NCBI GenBank assembly: GCA_037444005.1
Contig: JBBING010000025.1
Coordinates: 1 to 26,903 of the forward strand
Direction of reading: 5' to 3'
Length of the DNA stretch: 26,903 bases
DNA from: DATLZC01 sp037444005
GTDB taxonomy: Bacteria > Chloroflexota > Dehalococcoidia > DSTF01 > JACRBR01
Shown here: positions 1-7,840 of the stretch, in pieces
Layout of the letters: every line of letters starts with the position of its first letter
Position numbering within the stretch: the stretch's first letter is position 1
Notes under the pieces: model-generated
What the model saw: the letters and a program-made list of their open reading frames with translations, nothing else
The model's database searches: none
What the model was told of the DNA's origin: nothing
Program-made: the position numbers and the translations under genes

Positions 1-1047
1 CGGCGGTGGCCGAGCGAGGCCGCGCCGCACGCCGTCGCGGCGCTCGCGTTCGGCGCCGTCTTCTCAGCGGCGCGCGCCGTTCCGGGCGCGGCGAACTGGC
101 CATGGACGCTCCTCACGGCCGTAACAGGCGCAGCGGTGGCCGCGGTGTGCTTCGAGGCCGTGGGCGGCGTGCTCGCCGATTCGGACGACGATGGCAAGCC
201 GGGGTCGCCGGCGGCCCGAGCGCTGGCGCTCTGCTCGTGGGCGGTGCTCGGCGTCATGGCGGCCGGCGTGGCCGCGGTCAACGAGGCGCTCGGGCCGATA
301 GGACTCGCGCTCTTCGCCGCGCCCGCGGCGTTGGCGCAGGCGCGCCTGTTGCAGGTCACGAAGGAATCGCGCCGGACCGAACGCGCCCTCCGCGCCATGC
401 GCCGACAGATCGAGCGCGCGGAGGCGCGCGCCACGCAGGACCTCCGGGCGCTGGAACGGCTCGCCGCCGCCATCGACGAACGGTGTTACGGCGATCCCGA
501 CCGCTCGCGTCGTGTGGCCGAGCTCGCGGTCGCGTTGTTGCGCGAGCTCCCGCTCGACGAGCACGTCCTCTCGGAAGACGAGCTGTACCGCGCCGCGCTC
601 CTGCGCGATGTGGGGCTCTTACGCGTGCCCGAAGACGTCCTCCGCTCTCCGGGGACGCTTGCCCATGAGGAGCGTCGCGCCATCATGGCGCATCCCGAAG
701 ACGGATTCTGGTTCTTGGCCGGTCACGGGCTCAGCGACCGCGTCCTGCACATCGTGCGGGCCCATCACGAGCGGTACGACGGGGGCGGATACCCCCGGCG
801 CCTCCGGTCGCTCAGCATCCCGATGGGGGCGCGCATCCTCGCCGTCGCCGATGCGCTCGTGGCGATGCTGTCAGTGCGGACGTACCGCGACGCGCTTCCG
901 CTGGAGATGGCCCTGCAGGAGCTGCGGGTGGGTCGCGGAACCCAGTTCGACCCGGATGTGGTAGACGTCTGCCTAGCGTTGGTCGAGCGGGGCGCGGTGG
1001 CGTGGCTTCGGGGGGCCGTGTCGGAGGACGCCAGTCGCGTCGCTTGA
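1..1047 (+). CDS. Membrane-anchored HD-GYP-like protein, 5' end cut off, degenerate HD site
   Basis: The reading frame is open from base 1, so the start lies outside the window. The visible N-terminal part has about four hydrophobic segments (roughly codons 10-85), then a charged helical linker rich in Arg and Glu, then an HD-GYP-like domain. HD-GYP proteins normally hydrolyse cyclic di-GMP. The GYP signature is intact (HHERYDGGGYP, near bases 760-795), as is the following IPMGARILAVAD stretch. The metal-binding HD pair, normally LHDIGK, reads LRDVGL here, and the His expected in the first helix (HSxRV) reads RSRRV. I therefore expect weak or no phosphodiesterase activity; it may act as a sensor. 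It is convergent with the next gene, whose stop lies 5 bp away. Family confidence is good; activity is uncertain. Confidence 0.8.
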   Translation, partial: RRWPSEAAPHAVAALAFGAVFSAARAVPGAANWPWTLLTAVTGAAVAAVCFEAVGGVLADSDDDGKPGSPAARALALCSWAVLGVMAAGVAAVNEALGPIGLALFAAPAALAQARLLQVTKESRRTERALRAMRRQIERAEARATQDLRALERLAAAIDERCYGDPDRSRRVAELAVALLRELPLDEHVLSEDELYRAALLRDVGLLRVPEDVLRSPGTLAHEERRAIMAHPEDGFWFLAGHGLSDRVLHIVRAHHERYDGGGYPRRLRSLSIPMGARILAVADALVAMLSVRTYRDALPLEMALQELRVGRGTQFDPDVVDVCLALVERGAVAWLRGAVSEDASRVA

Positions 1048-1052
1048 TCGCG

Positions 1053-1361
1053 TCACAGGCGCTCTTCACAGTCGACCCGTTCGACGTACGGTTTCGGCTC
1101 GAGCCGCGAGCGCAGGTCCTCGCACAGGTTCTCCATGGACGACTGGATCACCGTGCGGGCAACAGGCGGGAAGCTCTCCTGCACGAGCACATCGATGTCG
1201 TCGTCGTAGGAGCGGAGGATGGCGTCGGTCTCCTGCAAGGCCGCCTCGGTGTACCGGTCGTTGAAGGCGACCGTGACGTCGTACGACGGAGCGCCCTCGC
1301 GACAACCGGCGACCGCCAGCGCGGCGAGCGCTCCGAGGATGGCGAGGGGCAGGTTCCGCAT
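1053..1361 (-). CDS. Small predicted lipoprotein, function unknown
   Basis: The product is about 102 aa. It begins with a signal peptide (MRNLPLAILGALAALAVAGC) ending in the lipobox AVAGC, so it should be lipidated and anchored outside the membrane. The mature part is acidic, with two Cys near the C-terminus (NLCEDL and VDCEERL) that could form a disulfide. I do not recognise a family. The start at 1361 is chosen because it places the lipobox correctly; an in-frame ATG at 1373 would only lengthen the n-region, and neither has a clear ribosome binding site. It is the last of a run of minus-strand genes downstream of the molybdoenzyme and is convergent with the HD-GYP gene. Confidence 0.6.
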   Translation of the reverse strand: MRNLPLAILGALAALAVAGCREGAPSYDVTVAFNDRYTEAALQETDAILRSYDDDIDVLVQESFPPVARTVIQSSMENLCEDLRSRLEPKPYVERVDCEERL

Positions 1362-1412
1362 CGGCCGCAGCATGGCGGACCGCCCGCGGAGACGCAAGGG
1401 CACGCCGCCGAC

Positions 1413-1622
1413 TCACCGGCGACGGCGGAGCTGGCCCTTGGGCCCCAGTGCGCCCAGAAGCGGGGAACCGGCGCCGACCAGAAAGCCGAAGTCGTACCAG
1501 ACGCCTCCGCGCGCTGCGTTGTAGAAGGGGAAGCGCTCCCAGCCACCGAAGGCGTGGACGATGAGCACGATCCAGGCGGTGAGACCGTTCCAGAATCCCC
1601 ACAGCAGGTCCTGCCACCACAT
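1413..1622 (-). CDS. Tiny membrane protein (about 69 aa), function unknown
   Basis: The product begins MWWQDLLWGFWNGL and has one clear hydrophobic helix (around TAWIVLIVHAFGG, residues 15-30), an aromatic middle (WERFPFYN) and a second weaker hydrophobic stretch (YDFGFLVGAGSPLLGALG) before a basic tail (KGQLRRRR). A longer reading with a start at 1937 exists, but its first 105 residues are Arg/Gly-rich shadow of the neighbouring gene in another frame. The ATG at 1622 is therefore preferred. It starts 15 bp after the stop of the upstream small membrane gene, so the two are probably cotranscribed. I recognise no family. Confidence 0.55.
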   Translation of the reverse strand: MWWQDLLWGFWNGLTAWIVLIVHAFGGWERFPFYNAARGGVWYDFGFLVGAGSPLLGALGPKGQLRRRR

Positions 1623-1636
1623 GCCCGGTCGAATCC

Positions 1637-1897
1637 TTACGGGCGCTGCGTCGGAGGCTCGCCGCCGCCTCCTTCGAGGCGGTCCAGGCGGCCCATGATG
1701 CCCCACTCGACCATCGTGTGGTTGAGCAGCGTCGTGAGGATCAGCCCCACGGCGAGGACGACGCCTCCCGCGACGGTCAGCGCGCCCGTGTCGTTCGCCG
1801 CGCCGATGGCGAGCAGGACGGCGCCCGCTCCGCCCACCAGCGCGGCGAGCGCCGGAGGCGCGTGCCCTCGCTCGGTTCGCGCACGATCCGCGTTCAC
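1637..1897 (-). CDS. Small two-helix membrane protein (86 aa), function unknown
   Basis: Two hydrophobic segments are visible (about residues 15-33 and 38-60), followed by LLNHTMVEWGIMGRLDRLEGGGG, a polar cytoplasmic-type tail. The start is GTG at 1897. It is supported by a strong ribosome binding site (AAGGGAGGAT on the minus strand, around 1901-1910). It lies 73 bp downstream of the molybdopterin oxidoreductase on the same strand and directly upstream of another tiny membrane protein. No family is recognised. A role as membrane partner of the neighbouring enzyme is possible but rests on position only. Confidence 0.6.
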   Translation of the reverse strand: MNADRARTERGHAPPALAALVGGAGAVLLAIGAANDTGALTVAGGVVLAVGLILTTLLNHTMVEWGIMGRLDRLEGGGGEPPTQRP

Positions 1898-1970
1898 TGC
1901 ATCCTCCCTTCATCACGGCCACTGTGGAGGCGCCCATGCTCGCACAGGGGCGGAGCCCCCGCGAGACCGC

Positions 1971-4757
1971 TCAATGGGCTCGCTCGAAGTCGACGCGGGT
2001 CGCCCGGTCGACGGGCACCGGCTGCCACATGCCGGGCCGGTAGCGGAGGTGGCCGTAGCCGCCGGCGAGGTGCAGCGGCTTCACCATACCCGGCTCCACG
2101 TCCATAGGCCCGCGCCAGCCCGGGAACTGCGCCGGGTCCCACCCGTTGTACATCACCACCTGTCCCGGCCGAACCGCAGGAGACACCTTGGCCTGCACGA
2201 CGAACGCGCCCATATCGTTGAACACGCGCACGAGGTCGCCATCGCGCACGCCGCGACGGGCGGCGTCCTCCACGCTCACGAAGATGAAAGGCGCGCCCCG
2301 GTGCGTATTGAGCATGAGGCGGTTCGTCACGTTCGACGAGTGAATGCTCCACCGCATGTGGCCGCTGGTCATCTGGAGCGGGTAGTCGCCGCCCATGGCC
2401 GGCGTCTCCTTGTGCGCAGGGAGCGCCTCTCCCGCTTCCTGGAACCAGGGGTGGTCGATGTAGAACTGCGCGCGCCGCGTGAGCGTAGGGTACGGGAGCT
2501 TCTTCTCGACATGGTCCCGGTTCGGCACGTGCGTCTCGTCCGGCCGGATGTCCGACGCCTGGCCGATGGCGAGCGGTGACATGCCCCAGTCCTGCACGCG
2601 GACGAAGCCTGTACGGCGCAGCGTCGCCAGGGTGGTCCTGCGCGGGATGTTGCCCGCGACGGCGCTGTCGCGCACCCACTCGTCCACCAGGCGCTCGACG
2701 CTGGCGTAGGCGCCACCCTGCGTAAACTGCTCCCTCAGATTGGCGTACTGGCGGACGGTTCCGTCGCGGTCGGTGAAGGACGTAAGGCCCCGTTCGGCGG
2801 CGCGGCGGGAGACGCGTTCCGCCAGCAGTTGGAAGATCTCCCACTCGGGCTTGGCCTCGCCGGCCGGCTCGGCCGCGCGGTCGGCGATGAGGACCTGCAT
2901 GACGTGTGGCGTCGCGTAGTGCACGTTGAGCTTCTCGCCGTGGTTCGCCGCCGGCAACAGCACGTCGGACTGCAGCGCGGTCGTGGTCATGTGCCAGTCG
3001 ACTGTGACGGCCAGGGAGAGCTGGCGCCACAGCCGGCGCAGAAGCATGTTCTGTCCGCCCCGCGTCCGCCGGAGCACGTTGCCGCCGACCTCGATGAAGA
3101 CGCGGGGCGGCGTCGCCGCGTCGCCGATGCCCGTCCACCAGCCCTCGGCCTCGGCGAGCCGCCAGTAGTCGTCAAACGACCGCGGAAGCGTGGGGTCTCC
3201 CCACGACCGCCGATTCCAGATGCGCCCGTAGCCTGCGTGGCGACGCAAGAGCTGGAACGCCGGGACGATCTTGCGGTGCATCGGCGCCATGCTGAGCAGC
3301 TCGAACGTGGCGAGCTCGTCGGTGAGGGTCGGGTCGTTGCGCTTGACGAGATCGAGGGCGAGACGGCGCTGACGGAGCGTCTCGCGGGTCGCAGCCTGGC
3401 CCGGCGCGGACTTCATGCCGGTGAGGAAGGGCCCGTCGAACGGGCCGGCGCTCCAGCTTCGCGCTCCCGTACCCTTCTTCCCCCAGTTGCCGGTGAGCGC
3501 CAGAAACAGGAGCATCGCCCGCTCCATCAGGTCGCAGTGGTAGTACTTGCACGAATTGAAGCCGAGCAGCACCGCCGTCTTTCGGCGTGCGCAGTCGCGG
3601 GCGATCTCGCGGATGAGGTCTGGGTGGGTGCCGCAGAGCGCGGACGCCGCCTCGGGGGAGTAGGTGTCGAGATGGCGGCGCAGCCGGACGAACACCGGCC
3701 GTACGGTGACGGTCGAGCCGTCGCGCAGCGTCACGGTCGCTTCGCCCTCGAGCGACGGAGCCGTCGCGCCACAGTCCAGCGTCCCCCGGGGAGCCGGAAC
3801 GACGCCGCCCGTCGCGGAGTCGAGAGCGTAGAACTGGTCGTCGCGGCCGCCTTCCCGAAGATCCGCTTCGCGCAGGAACCGGCCGGTATCGTCTCGGACC
3901 AGCAGCGGGAGGTCGGTCTGCTCCCGGACGAAGCCTTCGTCGATGAGCCCTTCGTCGATCACCACTCGGCACATGGCGAGGGCGAGCGCGGCGTCGGCGC
4001 CCGGGCGCACCGGGACGTATACGTCGGCGTGCACGGCCGACGGGCTGACGTCGGGGGCGATGGTGTAGACCTTCGCGCCCCGGTACCTCGCCTCCGCCAC
4101 GTAGTGGTAAAAGGGGATGCGGGTGTAGACGGGGTTCATGTGCCAGATGAGGATGCGGTCGGCGTGGAACCAGTCGTCGACCGAGCTGACGTTGAACTTC
4201 CCGTAGGTCATATACATGCCCACGTTGAAGTCGTTGATGACGCCTTCGAGGTCGATGGCGACGCCGCCCAGCAGGCCCACGAAGCGGGCGATGGCGACGA
4301 CGCCGACCATGCCGCCCTGCGCGGGCGAAGTTTCATACACGATCGATTCGGGGCCGTCCGTCTCGATGGCGTCGATGATGGCGTCGGCCACGAGGTCGAG
4401 GGCTTCGTCCCACGAGATTCGTTGCCACTTCCCCGAGCCACGGGGTCCGACGCGACGCATGGGGTAGAGCAGGCGCTCCGGCGCGTGGTGCGTGAGCGCC
4501 CAGCCTGCGCCCTTCTGGCATCCCATGGGGTTCATGTCGGGGACCCCGGGCTCGACCACGTCGTACGTCCCGGCCTGTTCCTCCCTCCAGAGGACGCCAT
4601 CGCGGGTATACGCGCGGAAAGGGCAATTGCCCGGATAGCAGTCGACGCAGTGACTGCTCCAGACCACCGAATCCCATCGGAGCTGGGCGCGATAGCGGTC
4701 GAGGGTCTGGGCGGCTCCGGATGCGGGAGGGCGGGTCGCCGTGCGGGTCCGAGGCAT
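1971..4757 (-). CDS. Molybdopterin oxidoreductase, DMSO-reductase family type II-like catalytic subunit
   Basis: This 928-aa protein matches the catalytic subunit of type II DMSO-reductase-family enzymes (the nitrate, ethylbenzene and dimethyl-sulfide dehydrogenase group). The N-terminus carries the Fe-S motif SSHCVDCYPGNC (His36, Cys37, Cys40, Cys45) and Cys80 in PMGCQKGA. GSGKWQRISWDEAL starts the molybdopterin domain. An Asp in INDFN (about residue 175) is the likely Mo ligand by analogy with NarG and EbdA. The C-terminal dinucleotide-binding domain includes HMRWSIHSS and VRVFNDMGAFVVQAKVSPA. No twin-arginine or other signal peptide is visible, suggesting a cytoplasmic enzyme. The start at 4757 has an AGGAGGAG ribosome binding site. 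No Fe-S (beta) or haem (gamma) subunit gene lies nearby, which is unusual. The substrate cannot be told from sequence. Confidence 0.85.
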   Translation of the reverse strand: MPRTRTATRPPASGAAQTLDRYRAQLRWDSVVWSSHCVDCYPGNCPFRAYTRDGVLWREEQAGTYDVVEPGVPDMNPMGCQKGAGWALTHHAPERLLYPMRRVGPRGSGKWQRISWDEALDLVADAIIDAIETDGPESIVYETSPAQGGMVGVVAIARFVGLLGGVAIDLEGVINDFNVGMYMTYGKFNVSSVDDWFHADRILIWHMNPVYTRIPFYHYVAEARYRGAKVYTIAPDVSPSAVHADVYVPVRPGADAALALAMCRVVIDEGLIDEGFVREQTDLPLLVRDDTGRFLREADLREGGRDDQFYALDSATGGVVPAPRGTLDCGATAPSLEGEATVTLRDGSTVTVRPVFVRLRRHLDTYSPEAASALCGTHPDLIREIARDCARRKTAVLLGFNSCKYYHCDLMERAMLLFLALTGNWGKKGTGARSWSAGPFDGPFLTGMKSAPGQAATRETLRQRRLALDLVKRNDPTLTDELATFELLSMAPMHRKIVPAFQLLRRHAGYGRIWNRRSWGDPTLPRSFDDYWRLAEAEGWWTGIGDAATPPRVFIEVGGNVLRRTRGGQNMLLRRLWRQLSLAVTVDWHMTTTALQSDVLLPAANHGEKLNVHYATPHVMQVLIADRAAEPAGEAKPEWEIFQLLAERVSRRAAERGLTSFTDRDGTVRQYANLREQFTQGGAYASVERLVDEWVRDSAVAGNIPRRTTLATLRRTGFVRVQDWGMSPLAIGQASDIRPDETHVPNRDHVEKKLPYPTLTRRAQFYIDHPWFQEAGEALPAHKETPAMGGDYPLQMTSGHMRWSIHSSNVTNRLMLNTHRGAPFIFVSVEDAARRGVRDGDLVRVFNDMGAFVVQAKVSPAVRPGQVVMYNGWDPAQFPGWRGPMDVEPGMVKPLHLAGGYGHLRYRPGMWQPVPVDRATRVDFERAH

Positions 4758-5099
4758 AGCGCTCCTCCTGCTCGAAGGTGGAGCGACGGTAGGCCGCGCG
4801 CCGAGCCTCCTTCAAGGGCTGAACGTCACATCGTCCGGGACTGGGGATGCGCGGAGGAATCCGACGCGTTGCCTCTGGTCATGACGCCGAATCAGGAGAC
4901 CGCGCGGGGAGTACGGACGACCGTCCGAGGGCCGAGGCGTCGCCGTGAACTGAGACCCGGGTTCGGGTGGCTCCGGCCTTCTTTGAGCCAGCCTTCGTGG
5001 CACCGCACGCGGTCATTACCCGGCTGTTCCGTGAGACGAAACCAAGGAGGGACAACGGCCAGCGCGTCGAGCGCCGACGAGGCGATTCACGTTTGGAGC
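4758..5099. other. Intergenic stretch between the molybdoenzyme and tRNA-Arg
   Basis: About 340 bases with no convincing gene; the short open frames here have skewed composition and no domain. It must hold the molybdoenzyme promoter, but I see no clear -35/-10 pair. One perfect inverted repeat, CGGAC-GACC-GTCCG (4914-4927), lies about 160 bp upstream of the molybdoenzyme start and could be an operator or hairpin. Confidence 0.5.
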
Positions 5100-5176
5100 T
5101 GGTACCCCCGGCAGGACTCGAACCTGCGACACGCGGTTTAGGAAACCGCTGCTCTGTCCGCCTGAGCTACGGGGGC
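5100..5176 (-). tRNA. tRNA-Arg (anticodon CCT)
   Basis: Read on the minus strand, the sequence folds as a cloverleaf. The acceptor GCCCCCG pairs with CGGGGGT. The D arm is GCTCAGGCGGACAGAGC. The anticodon stem GCGGT/ACCGC encloses loop TTCCTAA, giving anticodon CCT, which reads the arginine codon AGG. The T arm is GCAGG-TTCGAGT-CCTGC. The discriminator A is followed by an encoded CCA (the complement of 5100-5102), so the 3' end does not need to be added. The first base pair of the acceptor is a G-U wobble. It stands alone, with no neighbouring tRNA. Confidence 0.95.
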
Positions 5177-5187
5177 AGGCGCGCCTC

Positions 5188-5193
5188 AGTATA
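5188..5193 (-). promoter_or_regulatory. Possible -10 element of the tRNA-Arg promoter
   Basis: TATACT on the minus strand differs from TATAAT at one position and ends 11 bp before the mature tRNA 5' end. No good -35 is visible 16-18 bp upstream, so this is tentative. Confidence 0.3.
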
Positions 5194-5300
5194 TCGACTG
5201 CGCTGCTGCGAGCGCTCCGCGCTCGCGATGTCGTGATGTGGGATGACGTGATGCCCCGCCCATGCGTGCGCAAGGTGGCTCCCTCGAGCGACAGGCACCC

Positions 5301-6164
5301 CTAGGTCGGGAGGTTCCACCGACGCGGCTTGCCGCCGACGAATTCGATGAACTCGCTATACCCCGCGCGCCGGGCGTGGGCCACGATCTCGGCGAAATGA
5401 TGCCCGATGTCTTCGGGACGGTGGGCGTCGGACGCGAGGGTGATGGGCACGCCGCGGCGTGCGGCTTCTTCCAAGATGGCGCGGGCGGGATAGGGTTCGC
5501 CGACGGGCTTGCGAATGCCGTTGGCGTTCACCTCCAGCGCGACGCGGCCTTCGACCGCGGCGTCGACGATGCCATGATGCAGCGTCTCCCACGACCGGGG
5601 ACGGTGTCCGAAAATCTTCGGCAGGTCCGGGTGGGCGAGCACATGACATAAGCCGCTGCGCGCCAGGTCAGTCAGTAGGGTCACGTAGGCCGCGTGCGTC
5701 TCATCGACGTCGCAAATGGCCCATACGCCGTCGTCGGGCGTGAGGTCGATACCCCAGGCGCCGATCCAGTGGACGGCGCCGACGATAACGTCCCAGTCGT
5801 ACGGAGCGAGGAAGCGCCGGAGGGCGTCCTCGCGGCCCGGAATCCAGTCGAGCTCGAGGCCCAGCAGCACGGGTAGGCCGTCGCGCTTTGCGTCTTCGAT
5901 GAGCCGCACGTACTCGGCCACGCTCGCGTTCACGTGGTCGTCCCAGTAGGCGCGGGCGGCCTCGGCCAGCCGCGGGTCGGGGTCGTCGTCCCACCAGCCG
6001 TACAACAGCTCGTAGGCCTCTCGGAAGCGAAACAGATGCTCGGTGATGGCGATGCGGTCGACGCCGTTCTTTCGGGCGGCTTCGACGTAGGTCTCGAGAC
6101 GGGCGCGGTCCATAACGGGCGCCTCGCCGTGGGGCTGCAGGTGGACGTGGGAGTCGACGAACAC
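5301..6164 (-). CDS. PHP-domain phosphatase, histidinol-phosphatase (HisK) type
   Basis: This 287-aa protein has the PHP metal-site motifs in order: DSHVHLQPHG (Asp4, His6, His8), ITEH (His43), a Glu in GLELDW, GAVHW, LAHPD, and SDAHRPEDIG near the C-terminus. This set, with about 270-290 residues, is typical of the histidinol-phosphate phosphatases of the PHP family (HisK/HisJ), which release phosphate in the penultimate histidine-synthesis step. Other PHP phosphoesterases share the fold, and no other his gene lies in the window, so the substrate is inferred. The start is GTG at 6164, giving the motif its usual position at the extreme N-terminus. A strong terminator separates it from glnA upstream, so it may have its own promoter or depend on read-through. 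Confidence 0.8.
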   Translation of the reverse strand: MFVDSHVHLQPHGEAPVMDRARLETYVEAARKNGVDRIAITEHLFRFREAYELLYGWWDDDPDPRLAEAARAYWDDHVNASVAEYVRLIEDAKRDGLPVLLGLELDWIPGREDALRRFLAPYDWDVIVGAVHWIGAWGIDLTPDDGVWAICDVDETHAAYVTLLTDLARSGLCHVLAHPDLPKIFGHRPRSWETLHHGIVDAAVEGRVALEVNANGIRKPVGEPYPARAILEEAARRGVPITLASDAHRPEDIGHHFAEIVAHARRAGYSEFIEFVGGKPRRWNLPT

Positions 6165-6211
6165 GCCCGAATGGTAGCCGCCCGCGCGTGGCCCGGTCGA
6201 GCGGCGATGAA

Positions 6212-6242
6212 CGAAACGGGCCGGCCTCCGGGGCCGGCCCGT
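6212..6242 (-). terminator. Rho-independent terminator downstream of glnA
   Basis: A perfect 11-bp GC-rich stem (6216-6226 with 6232-6242) and a 5-base loop are followed on the minus strand by TTTCGTT. It sits 24 bp after the glnA stop and before the PHP gene, so it should end or attenuate the glnA transcript. Confidence 0.8.
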
Positions 6243-6266
6243 CGTGGCGCGGGTTCGGACGTGCGG

Positions 6267-7595
6267 TCAGAGCACCGGGAGATACCGCTGGAGCTCGAAG
6301 TCGGTGACGTGTTTCCGGTAAAGGTCCCACTCGATGCGCTTGTTGGTGATGAGGCTCTCGAAGACGTGGTCGCCGAGGGCTTCGCGCACGAGCTTGCTGT
6401 TCTGGGCCTCTTCAATGGCCTCGTAGAGGCTCCCGGGCAGCGTTTCGATGCCCCGGCGCTTCCGCTCCTCCTCGCTCATCTCGAACACGTTCTCTTCGGT
6501 GGGCGGAGGAAGGGGCAGCTCCTTCTCAATGCCGTCGAGACCGGCGGCGAGCATCACAGCGAACGCGAGGTACGGATTGCAGGCCGGGTCGGGCGCCCGG
6601 TACTCGATGCGCGTCGCGACCTCTTTTCCGGGCTTGTATTCGGGCACGCGGATGAGATCGGACCGGTTCCTCCGGGCCCACGTGATGTACACCGGGGCTT
6701 CGTATCCGGGGATGATGCGCTTGTAGCTGTTCACCCACTGGTTGGTGATGAGGGTGATGGCGCGGGCGTGCTTGAGCAGCCCCGCGATGTACGACTTCGC
6801 GATGGGCGAGAGGTGGTACTCGTCGTTCGGGTCGAAGAATGCGTTGCGGTCGCCCTTGAACAGCGACTGGTGGGTGTGCATCCCCGACCCGTTTTCAGTC
6901 GCGATGGGCTTGGGCATGAAGGTCGCGTAGACGCCGTGCGCCATGGCCACCTCTTTGACCACGAGGCGGTACGTCATCGCGGCATCCGCCATCGTCAGCG
7001 CGTCGGTGTAGCGCAGGTCGATCTCGTGCTGGCTGGGGGCCACCTCGTGATGTGAGTACTCGACTCCGATGCCCATCGCCTCGAGGGTCAGGACGGTCTG
7101 ACGTCGCAGGTCGCTCGCCACATCCAGCGGCGTGAGGTCGAAGTACCCGCCCTGGTCCAGGGTCTCCGGCTTCTCGCTGCTTTTGAAGTAGAAGAACTCG
7201 AGCTCGGGGCCGACGTAGAACGTGTACCCTAGGTCGGCGGCCTTCTTCAGGTTGCGCTTCAGGACGTAGCGTGGGTCTCCCTCGAAGGGCCGGCCGTCAG
7301 GCAAGAGGATGTCGCAGAACATGCGGGCGACGCCGCGCTCGCGAGGCCGCCAGGGCAGGATCTGGAACGTCGAGGGGTCCGGCATCGCGATCATGTCCGA
7401 TTCGTCGATGCGGGCGAAGCCCTCGATGGAGCTGCCGTCGAAGCCCATCCCCTCTTCGAGGGCGCCTTCCAGCTCCTCGACAGTGATCGCGAAGCTTTTG
7501 AGCGTGCCGAGGATGTCCGTGAACCAGAGGCGGATGAACTTCACGTCCAGATCGCGGCACTGCTGGAGGACATACGCTTTCTGTTCGTCGGTCAT
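6267..7595 (-). CDS. glnA: Glutamine synthetase, type I
   Basis: This protein makes glutamine from glutamate, ammonia and ATP in the cytoplasm. At 442 aa it has the length of the shorter GSI-alpha group. Visible motifs are FDGSSIEGF (residues 51-59) in the N-terminal beta-grasp domain, GPELEFF, the catalytic core EYSHHEVAPSQHEID, the ATP-site region TENGSGMHTHQS, and NRSDLIRVP toward the C-terminus. The usual adenylylated-tyrosine motif of GSI-beta enzymes (NLYDLPPEE type) is absent, so control by covalent adenylylation is not expected. The ATG at 7595 is preceded by AAAAGGAGTC, a good ribosome binding site. It is divergent from argS and followed by a strong terminator, so it is probably monocistronic. 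Confidence 0.97.
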   Translation of the reverse strand: MTDEQKAYVLQQCRDLDVKFIRLWFTDILGTLKSFAITVEELEGALEEGMGFDGSSIEGFARIDESDMIAMPDPSTFQILPWRPRERGVARMFCDILLPDGRPFEGDPRYVLKRNLKKAADLGYTFYVGPELEFFYFKSSEKPETLDQGGYFDLTPLDVASDLRRQTVLTLEAMGIGVEYSHHEVAPSQHEIDLRYTDALTMADAAMTYRLVVKEVAMAHGVYATFMPKPIATENGSGMHTHQSLFKGDRNAFFDPNDEYHLSPIAKSYIAGLLKHARAITLITNQWVNSYKRIIPGYEAPVYITWARRNRSDLIRVPEYKPGKEVATRIEYRAPDPACNPYLAFAVMLAAGLDGIEKELPLPPPTEENVFEMSEEERKRRGIETLPGSLYEAIEEAQNSKLVREALGDHVFESLITNKRIEWDLYRKHVTDFELQRYLPVL

Positions 7596-7636
7596 GGAAG
7601 ACTCCTTTTGGCGCTGGGGGTCGGGGAATCCGCACC

Positions 7637-7642
7637 ATTCTA
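7637..7642 (-). promoter_or_regulatory. Possible -10 element of the glnA promoter
   Basis: TAGAAT on the minus strand, 5/6 to consensus, lies about 42 bp upstream of the glnA start, inside the 245-bp divergent region with argS. The -35 side is poor (TGGGGT-like). No recognisable sigma-54, GlnR or TnrA site was found. Confidence 0.3.
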
Positions 7643-7766
7643 GCGTTGGAGAACCCGGGACCCCAGAGCGCGAAGGCCGCCGAGAGGCCCGGGATTGTTA
7701 CAACTAGATGAAGCTTTTCGGATGCGCCGCGCGCAGCGCGTCCCCTACCAGGAGCGGGTCCTTCAT

Positions 7767-7780
7767 TTCGGGCGCCCGAA
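7767..7780. repeat. Perfect 14-bp palindrome between glnA and argS
   Basis: TTCGGGCGCCCGAA equals its own reverse complement. It lies 60 bp upstream of argS in the divergent intergenic region and could be an operator, although palindromes of this composition also arise by chance in GC-rich DNA. Confidence 0.4.
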
Positions 7781-7840
7781 GGCGGGCCGCGCCTCTTCAC
7801 GCCGCCGTCCGTCTCGCCCGCGGGGAATGCAGTGGGTAGA

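Noticed and set aside
1002..2579. 525-codon plus-strand open frame
   Set aside because: It crosses several minus-strand genes with signal peptide or membrane features and has low-complexity Arg/Pro/His composition.
2829..5141. 770-codon open frame on the plus strand opposite the molybdoenzyme
   Set aside because: Antisense shadow of a clear enzyme in high-GC DNA: His/Arg/Asp-rich, no domain. The tRNA also lies within its end.
5208..5226. Hairpin GCGAGCG-CTCCG-CGCTCGC after the PHP gene
   Set aside because: A perfect 7-bp stem but no T-run on either strand; cannot be called a terminator with confidence.
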